From assembly GCA_947172415.1 (NCBI GenBank), contig OX359194.1, positions 6,764,401-6,828,400 on the forward strand: a stretch of 64,000 bases of DNA. The letters are read 5' to 3'. Shown in pieces: positions 57,222-64,000 of the stretch. A model generated the notes under the pieces. The model worked only from the letters and a program-made list of their open reading frames with translations. It was not told the DNA's origin and ran no database searches. The translations under genes and the position numbers were made by a program. Within the stretch, counting starts at the first letter, position 1, and each line of letters starts with the position of its first letter. The stretch comes from Chondrosia reniformis (Eukaryota; Porifera; Demospongiae; Chondrillida; Chondrillidae).

Positions 57222-58332
57222 ATGGGTTCGATAGCCAGCACGATGAAGGAGACAATGGACAAGAACTTGAAGGAGCAACAAGACTTTATGTTGACAACAC
57301 AAAAGATGCAAGTAAGGCGAGATTAGAGGAAAATAGCTTTGAAAGGAATCCATTTTCATTTGATGATTTCATGGGATAACCTTTGTCTACTGGCTAGTTT
57401 GATTAAAATGGGGTGTATGAAATAGTTTACTGCAATCATTGTTGCCGTATTGGAGGAGTTGTACTCTAAATTGTGAAGTACACTCTACTACAGTAGTTTA
57501 GTGTGAGAGCACTGGCTATAACTAGATACATTTTGCATTGGGATGTGTAGATAATGTGTTAACTGTTTTGTTATGTTAGCTGGAGCGGCAGATTCAGATG
57601 CAGCTACAAATGCGGAATCGTCAACTTGCCCAGCAACTGGCTATGGTGAGGGAGAGGACGTATTGGTACGGAACATTCTACGTACTTGCTGCGCTAGGCC
57701 TGACACGCGGCTATCTAAAGAATAAACAGCCCTGGGCGCTAGCCCCACTTCTCCCTCTCACCTTCATAGTGGGGTACCAGATAGACATGGCATTTGGCAA
57801 CAAGATGGACCGTATCATTTGTGAGTGTTTGGTGTACAACTGCACTCAGTAACGTCTAATTACTGACCTGGTAGTACTGTATACCTTTAGTAAAGGTAAT
57901 TATTTGTAAACCAATTTACCAAATTATTGCAAAGTTGGCTATTTGTAAATATAGAAGTGACTTGTTGTGGATGCAGCTTGGCCCAGTACGAACATCACTC
58001 TACCTGTCAATGTAATAAATATATTATCAAGTTTGGAAACCTTTGAACTCTTCCGAACCTGTTAGAGTTGTAGAACAGTGTCCCATGTACTTATAAACCT
58101 AAGACTTATATTTCAAGTGCAGTTTCTTTAACAAGATCATTGGCCAGTAAATATTGTAATGAATTACATTGAACGCATGTTTATATCCAAAAAGCAATTT
58201 TCTATACTCTTCATTTCTTGTCCTTTAGCTGAAGCTGACAGTATTTTGGAACATGAAAAACCCCTGCTAGCTGTACCTGGAGGACCACCCACCATCAAGT
58301 CCATTGATGAAGCAAGACTGAGGGGAAAATAA
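57222..58332 (+). CDS. PLGRKT: Plasminogen receptor with C-terminal lysine (PLGRKT)
   Basis: Three exons: 57222-57311, 57580-57820, 58229-58332; 144 residues (human 147). An N-terminal amphipathic helix (MGSIASTMKETMDKNLKEQQ) leads to a Gln/Arg-rich helix (RQIQMQLQMRNRQLAQQLAM) and two membrane helices (YWYGTFYVLAALGLTRGYL and PWALAPLLPLTFIVGYQIDM). The tail has LLAVPGGPPTIKSIDEARLRGK. The final residue is lysine, the feature that lets the mammalian protein bind plasminogen, so it is retained in a lineage that may lack plasminogen. Poly(A) signal AATAAA at about 58470. The family is also found at mitochondria in some reports; the ancestral role is open. Confidence 0.95.
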
Positions 58333-58626
58333 ATTCTCTACAGACTAGCACTGTAACATCCATACACAGTTGAACATTTTTGTCCTTTAGAGGTCAGATT
58401 TCATGTCTTGTACATCCCAAAATTTTCAGATGAATTATTGAAAACATTATTATATTCATAAGTACAACAAATAAATAAAACCTGACTCTCTACAAATTAG
58501 GTACGTAGGGACGTTTATTGCCTTGAATTGGTGAGTGTATGTGTTCTCAGAAGAATTTGAATGAAGCTGACATGAAGGAACTACCATAAGGGAACTGTCA
58601 AATTGTCAATTTTGCTTCCTCTATAG
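58333..58626. other. Convergent 3' region of PLGRKT and the next gene
   Basis: AT-rich, with the PLGRKT poly(A) signal; the reverse-strand gene ends at 58627. No other feature. Confidence 0.4.
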
Positions 58627-59496
58627 TTAGACCCATTTCTCGCTCTGTGAGGTGACATGTGATGAGGTCATGTTGGCTGTCACATCAGTGGACACCTCAG
58701 AGGTGAGAGGTGTCCCCGTCCATTGCTCCCTGACAATGTCCCTTACCCTCCTGGGGTCCATTCGGGCCCACGTTGGGGACTCCATGATGGAGGTGGTCTG
58801 CATATAGCTGCTCTCCCCGCGCATGTGCGTTGTGTTGCTCCCCTGAGTAGCCGCATGAGAGGCAGAGTAGGTTTCGCTGTCAGTCAGTGGCACATTCGGC
58901 TTGCTAGTTTTGACGTCTGCCACTCTTCCCCTCGGCATCCTCAGAGAGAAGGAGCGAGGATTTCCAGGAATGAAGAGGTCAGAGCTGGAACATCTTCGCT
59001 CCCTTTTCTGGTTCCCCTTGGCCAAGCTTCCCAGAGTGCACACAGTGGTTGGGTTGGCAGTGACGCTGATGCAATTGGATGAATGTCTTCTTTCCATTCT
59101 GCCTTGATAGATTGGTGGATCTGCGGAAATGCTGGAAACTGTGAGACGTTCGTCCGCTTGCCCCAGGGTGGGGGCGCTGGCGTACACGTGTTGCGCGCTG
59201 TGCGGCCAGTTAGCCAGTTCAGTTTCCGCCCGTGCCTTCAGCAAACCGATGGCTCTGATTCGTCTGTTTGTTATTTCCAACTGATGGGCATATCTTCTCT
59301 TTCTTCTTATCTGCCTTCGTCGGAAAACTATGCAAGCAACCACTAGAGAGATTATAATTGCAGCAATAACTACTATAATGGGGAGGATGGTTTCTGGGCC
59401 GTCAAACTCATCTATCTCTTTAGCTGGTTGATCCCTAGGAGAATAGGTAGGAGGAGGGAAACTGGTAGGGAGCGTCACGTTTGTTGAATTGCTCAT
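58627..59496 (-). CDS. Intronless single-pass membrane protein, unrecognised
   Basis: 289 residues from ATG 59496. A short N-terminus with two sequons (NSTNVT) and a PPPTYSP motif precedes one membrane helix (~36-58, ILPIIVVIAAIIISLVVACI) and a strongly basic stop-transfer (FRRRQIRRKRR), so an N-out/C-in single-pass protein without a cleavable signal is predicted. The tail holds basophilic kinase-type sites (RRHSSNC, RRCSSSD) and Ser/Thr-rich segments, ending SQSEKWV. The architecture (short Ser/Thr/Pro ectodomain, helix, long tail) parallels the YDxP receptor but without its repeats. No family is recognised. It is head-to-head with SPEF2, 188 bp between start codons. Confidence 0.65.
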   Translation of the reverse strand: MSNSTNVTLPTSFPPPTYSPRDQPAKEIDEFDGPETILPIIVVIAAIIISLVVACIVFRRRQIRRKRRYAHQLEITNRRIRAIGLLKARAETELANWPHSAQHVYASAPTLGQADERLTVSSISADPPIYQGRMERRHSSNCISVTANPTTVCTLGSLAKGNQKRERRCSSSDLFIPGNPRSFSLRMPRGRVADVKTSKPNVPLTDSETYSASHAATQGSNTTHMRGESSYMQTTSIMESPTWARMDPRRVRDIVREQWTGTPLTSEVSTDVTANMTSSHVTSQSEKWV

Positions 59497-59634
59497 GTGA
59501 AATTCTAGTTCTTTAATATTCTAGAGTTTCCACTTCCCCCTATAGTTGCTGCACCACGCTAAACATTTGCAGCTTTCCAGTGACTGCAGTTGAGGAATTA
59601 ATCATATTCATACGTAGATGACGACATTAACGTT

Positions 59635-59647
59635 GTTACCTAGCAAC
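59635..59647 (+). promoter_or_regulatory. X-box-like motif upstream of SPEF2
   Basis: GTTACCTAGCAAC lies 37 bp before the SPEF2 ATG, with the same half sites and one-base spacer as the CIMAP2 site. It is consistent with RFX control of a flagellar gene. Confidence 0.55.
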
Positions 59648-59684
59648 TTAATAATCAAAATGGCGTCCTAGTTTACTCGACAAA

Positions 59685-62600
59685 ATGACAGAAATACTTT
59701 GTCGTTGGCTAAATCAAGAATTACAGAGGGATCCTTGTATAGGTAATTTTATAGCTCGCATAAAAAGAATCATTTATTACCATCCGCTCGGTTGATTACT
59801 TCTCTGTTGAAGGCCCAAATGATATTCCGGAACTGTTTTCAAGTGGCTATTTGTTTGGACTGATTCTACATAAACATGGAATACAAGAAGACTTTAAAAG
59901 TTTTAAAAACTCGCAGTAGGTATTTATGTCTGTTATGCAAATTATGTCATTAGCTGTTTCACCATACTTCAGTGCTGCAGAGGCGAAATTGAACAATTTT
60001 ATTCGTTTAGAATCTTCTTTTCATTTGTTGAACATTCAATTTGATACAAACATGGTCAGTGCAGTCATGTTACACAGGATGACCTTTGACCTAACATTGT
60101 GCATTCCAAGTTCAAATGCGAGATCTCCGTCTAACAATAGGCTAAGGATCTGATGTCTGAGAAGAAAGGCATAGCAACTCGTATCTTATATCAGCTCTAT
60201 GTTGCTCTACAAAGGAAAGATGTGAGTATAACTTGTGCTGCTTGTTTTTATAAATCTGTGTCAACTGGAACTGAATGATGAGAAGGTATGTAATTTGGTG
60301 CAGAAACAAAATTTAACTGGTCAGTCTTTGAGATGCATGAAACCGAGCAGTAAAGCAACTCTAGAATCAATGGAGTCAGCCTTCTTTCAAGGAGTAAGTC
60401 CCTCTCATTAGTTAGCCTTCTTTCGAGGAGTAAGTTCCTCTCATTAGTTAATAGTCAGCCTTCTTTCAAGGAGTAAATTCCTCTCATTAGTTAGCCTTCT
60501 TTCAAGGAGTAAGTCCCTCTCATTAGTTGATGGCCAGTCCTTAGCAGTTCAATCTTCTACTATGTAGCGCATGAAGCAGGCACCCAGACAAGTTGACATT
60601 GATTTTGGAGAACTTGTGAAGACTTTTCAGAGCAAGCAAAAGCAAAGAGAGGAAAAGATTATAACTGATATGTACATTTGGTGCAGTCGACAATGTATCT
60701 ACACAATGACCATATCCTCTTGGTGCCATTCTCCATGTAGGAAAGCTGAGGAGGAGAGGTTGCAGAAAGAGAAGAGAGACTCTCACCAGAAGGAGCTTGA
60801 AAAGGTGAGAATCTAAAGAAACAGAACCTGGTACTAACTACGTAGATGGTGTGCTGTGTATTCATTCACTATACCTTCTAATCACTAGCTGTGTAGTAAC
60901 CGTTAGGTTTGTGGCTCATTGCCTTCCTTTTCTGCTCGTATGATACAGTTTCGCCAGACGAGAGAGGGACAGACCCAGCTGTACTCTAAACTAAAGCCCA
61001 TTCCAACACAGAAATACTCACCTGCTAAAAATGTCAAGCAGAAAGAGAAGAAAATGTCCAAAAATAAGGCAGCATTGGCTGAAGTGAGTTGACCTACAGC
61101 CTATTAGCTTTTTAGGTATGTACGTATGTATGTATATATATACGATTTGTAAGTCTACAATTTGATTGGTCTCTTATGTTTTAGGAGGTGAGAAAGAGCA
61201 TCAGTGCCTTTGAAGCCACCCGAGGGCCCTCTCTTCCGGAGTCTACAGACCGGCCATCCACCACTGGTGGAATGGACCAACAGACCAAGATCAAAGTACG
61301 TGCAGTCCAATAATTGCATATTGCTAAGGCATGTTGCTAAGGCATGTTGCTAAGGCATGTTGCTAAGGCATGTTGCCAAGGCATGTTGCCAAGGCATGTT
61401 GCTAAGGCATGTTGCCAAGGCATGTTGCTAAGGCATGTTGCCAAGGCATGTTGCTAAGGCATGTTGCCAAGGCATGTTGCTAAGGCATTATTGCTCATTC
61501 GCCTTCTCCTCCCACACCAGAGGCAGGACAGTGAGGACTACATGGTACAGATCAGTAAGAGGGCACAGGACAACAGCTTTGCACAAAAGGAAAGAGAGAG
61601 GAGACGCAGAAAGGTTCTCATGGATCAAATGAAGGCACTCAAATCACAGGAAGTGAGCACCTCACACTGTAATGTCCCACATTATGCTGATGAAGACCTC
61701 CAGGTCAAAACGTTCAATTTGTTTTTAAATACAATTGTTGCTGAGTCTCAATAAATTAGTATACTCATTATGAGCGCAACAAAAACCCTTATCACTTCGG
61801 AGATAAGTACATACGTACATATGATATGTGTGTGTTTGTAATAGGAGAGCCATCGTCAGGAGCTGCTGGTGACTCGAATGTTGAGGCAGTCCCAACAGGA
61901 GCAAAGGATTGCCACTCAACTGATGCAGATCAAGAAGGAAAAGGATAACATTAGAAACACTAGGATTGAACTGCAGAGGCAATTTGAAGAACAGAGACAG
62001 AAAGACTTTGAGGAGTACCTCAAGAAAGAAGCAGTAAGTTCCTTCAATATCCCTCGGCATTTCTATTGACAGTCCATTGAGGCATGCATAACTGTATTAC
62101 CACTTACGTACCTATGTAAGTACATACATACAGTGTATCAAGTACGTATATATGTAGTACGATGCACATATGTACGTATGTAAATACACAAAATATTAGG
62201 AACTCATAAAATGTGAAAATGAAGAGAAGAGAGCTCAACTGGCCCGGGAGAGGGAATACCACAAGAGGCTTCTGGAGGAGAAAGCTTTAGCCAAGCATGC
62301 CAAGATCCAGTGCATAGCTGAAGACACTCTAGATCGAGTCCTAGAACTAGCATTCAAAGTAGTGTGCTACAAGAGAGAGACAGAAGGGTGGGTTTGTGGG
62401 GCTTGTTATCCACCAATCCAGAAACTCATTGTACAAATATACGTACATACATATTTACTTATTTATGTACGTACGTATGTAGGCTATGTCCAGCTAACCT
62501 CGTGAGAGATTGGAAGGCCAAGTTTATTCAGGGACAGCCCCTCCTCAATCAAGAGACTCCAGTAAATGACACTGATGTGAACCTATACAAGCTCTACATA

Positions 62601-64000
62601 CATACATTACGTATATGCACTATACGAAAAGACCATGTAGAATTGTATGAGGCTAAGAAAACATATAATAAATGTACTTAATACATAGATAAAGCCTATA
62701 GAACTACGTACATTGAAATAGAACACATATTACACATTGTTCTCTTGATTGAAGTGTTATATACACACACTAGACAGCCTATCCACCTATCCAGGGTATC
62801 TTCTTGTAGGAATCTCAAACTAGTTTGGTGAGCTCCTCAGGCCAAGGAAGCGAAGTTCAAATGTTACTGGATAACAACGACTACTTTGAATATCATGTAA
62901 GCAATAGCTATATATGTACATTTACATTTTATGTAAAATGATATGGTGTGATCATAGTCAGTTAACAAAGTTAATGGAGCAACAGCTGCAAAAATCTTTG
63001 AAATGGAACATTTTAACTTGTAGGTCCTATTGCTGATGAATACTTTGGGTTGAAATGTTTTGTTTCAAAAATGCTGTTGCTCAATAACTTGTTTTTACGT
63101 ACGATGTATGTATGTGTATGTCATGTGTATGTCACACGTATGTCATGTGTATGTCATGTGTATGTCATGTGTACATTGTTTATTTTGTGTATTAGGAATG
63201 TAGTGGGTACTGGATACCATCTGATGACCTCAGGGGGAGGCTGCCTCCCTCTATCAATTCCATCCTCACCCATCTTGTACACAAACTGGCTTTGCAAGTA
63301 GAACCACCAAAAGTATGTACGTACATATGTATGTATACGTATGTTAGTAGTTCAGTCCCCCAGCCAAGATAAGACTTCAGTCACTTGGCTGGTTGGCGTA
63401 TTATTCCCCAATTAAAAACTCCCTTAATGAATTGTTAGTAGTAGTACGTAATATACGTATGTATGTACGTACATGTACAGATACGTATCAGGTAGTACGT
63501 ATGTATTGTAGAGGAAATAGAACATACATTCGTACATGTGTTTGACTGCTCCATTCGTAGCCTCCCTCAGATCCACCAGTGTTTCCGGTCTTTCCTTTGA
63601 GAGCATGCTGTCTTGGTAGACCACACTCAGGAGGCACCAAGCTATTGCAGAAACTTGTGAAAGGTAAACACTTCCCACTTGTGTATAAAGGTTGAGTAAA
63701 TTTTTCATGTTTCCATTACAGACTATAGTATTGAACTGATATTGGTTGAAAGTTTGGTTGAGAAGGCTGTCTCTGCTTATGAGCAGACCCAGAAGGACCA
63801 CACTCCCACCCCTGCTGCAAGTCACTCCACGCTAGTGCAATCTCAGAGCGACCTATCTGTAGGAGCTAGCCTATCCAACATGACAAGGGAAGAGAGGATG
63901 CCCAAGGGAGACAATCCATCTGATAATGACCCTACCTCACCACCACAAGAAGCAAGTCAACAGGGCACCACAGCTACACATACAACAGATGTTGATAAGC
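59685..64000 (+). CDS. SPEF2: SPEF2-like sperm flagellar / central apparatus protein, 5' part
   Basis: SPEF2 (CPC1 in Chlamydomonas) is a central-pair C1b protein with CH and adenylate-kinase-like domains. Exons: 59685-59742, 59813-59915, 59973-60054, 60141-60221, 60304-60393, 60568-60671, 60741-60804, 60949-61083, 61185-61295, 61521-61652, 61845-62033, 62200-62387, 62483-62561, 62810-62896, 63196-63312, 63561-63663, 63722-64000 (open); ~667 residues seen. The N-terminus starts MTEILCRWLNQELQ, with CH-type GYLFGLILHKHGIQEDF, AKLNNFIRLE and IATRILYQLYVALQRK. RQVDIDFGELVKTFQSK and long charged helices (QRIAT..REYHKRLLEEK) follow, then CPANLVRDWKAKFI, a Cys-Leu-Gly-Arg-Pro nucleotide-binding-like loop (CLGRPHSGGTKLL) and a Ser/Thr-rich insertion. 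The gene continues past the right edge. Confidence 0.9.
60378..60529 (+). repeat. Tandem duplication of the SPEF2 exon 5 donor, four copies
   Basis: AGCCTTCTTTCAAGGA followed by GTAAGT (GTAAAT in copy 3) is repeated about every 35-44 bp. Only the first donor (60393) keeps the frame open; using a later one reads into a TAG within a few codons. Confidence 0.85.
61322..61490. repeat. 13-bp tandem repeat (AAGGCATGTTGCT/C), ~13 copies
   Basis: Lies in SPEF2 intron 9. The unit contains TTGC half sites like those of RFX motifs. Confidence 0.9.
61683..61806. repeat. Dispersed repeat R2, copy 2 (SPEF2 intron 10)
   Basis: TGATGAAGACCTCCAGGTCAAAACGTTC and GCAACAAAAACCCTTATC are shared with 12400-12531 at the same spacing; a third, weaker copy lies at 63028-63090. 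Confidence 0.55.
63360..63392. repeat. Hairpin repeat, copy 3 (SPEF2 intron 15)
   Basis: CCAGCCAAG / CTTGGCTGG stem as at 28565 and 49720; the 5' flank TTCAGTCCC matches copy 1. Confidence 0.7.

Noticed and set aside
1-64000. tRNA, rRNA or other known structural RNA genes
   Set aside because: I looked for tRNA-like and conserved RNA motifs by eye and saw none that I could support.

Overview
This window is animal nuclear DNA. Almost every gene is split into short exons by short GT..AG introns, the sequence is AT-rich, and minisatellites and (TACG)n/(TATG)n tracts are dense. The gene set (NOX5, EAAT-type SLC1, Commander subunit CCDC93, PLGRKT, cathepsin Z, several motile-cilium genes) is metazoan. 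The compact packing, including ATG-to-ATG spacers under 100 bp, suggests an early-branching animal such as a demosponge. That taxonomic guess is inference and no species is claimed.

Layout. 0-7 kb: an SLC1 glutamate-transporter 5' exon (-), head-to-head with a 15-exon NOX5-type calcium-regulated NADPH oxidase (+). 7-10 kb: no solid gene, one orphan GC-richer segment and a purine minisatellite. 10-14 kb: an intronless membrane esterase-fold protein lacking its nucleophile serine (+) and a small coiled-coil gene (-). 14.4-18.3 kb: CIMAP2/LEXM-like ciliary microtubule protein (-). 18.9-24.8 kb: a single-pass membrane protein whose cytoplasmic tail carries an 11-unit YD[TA]P repeat array (-). 25-35 kb: 25-exon DNAI4/WDR78 dynein intermediate chain (-), head-to-head with an intronless GT10 (FUT10/11-type) fucosyltransferase (+). 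36.5-38 kb: palindromic DNA-transposon-like elements. 38-45.4 kb: CCDC93 (+). 45.5-51.5 kb: EFCAB7 with a very large lineage insert (+). 51.7-52.4 kb: small CARD-like protein (-). 52.7-57 kb: cathepsin Z with two complete peptidase domains (+). 57.2-58.3 kb: PLGRKT (+). 58.6-59.5 kb: intronless single-pass membrane protein (-). 59.7-64 kb: the 5' two thirds of a SPEF2 gene (+), running off the window.

Every spliced model was assembled by hand from the exons and joins in frame from ATG to stop (or to the window edge). Exon coordinates are in each entry. Four of the genes (CIMAP2, DNAI4, EFCAB7, SPEF2) belong to motile cilia or flagella. Three of these have an RFX X-box-like motif of the form GT[AT]AC[CT]TAGCAAC within 75 bp of their ATG, and DNAI4 has a near-X-box in its promoter. 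CIMAP2, DNAI4 and EFCAB7 are also on the same arm of human chromosome 1, suggesting old linkage. The most unusual proteins are the duplicated cathepsin Z, the 1250-residue EFCAB7, the YDxP docking receptor and the apparently dead esterase.
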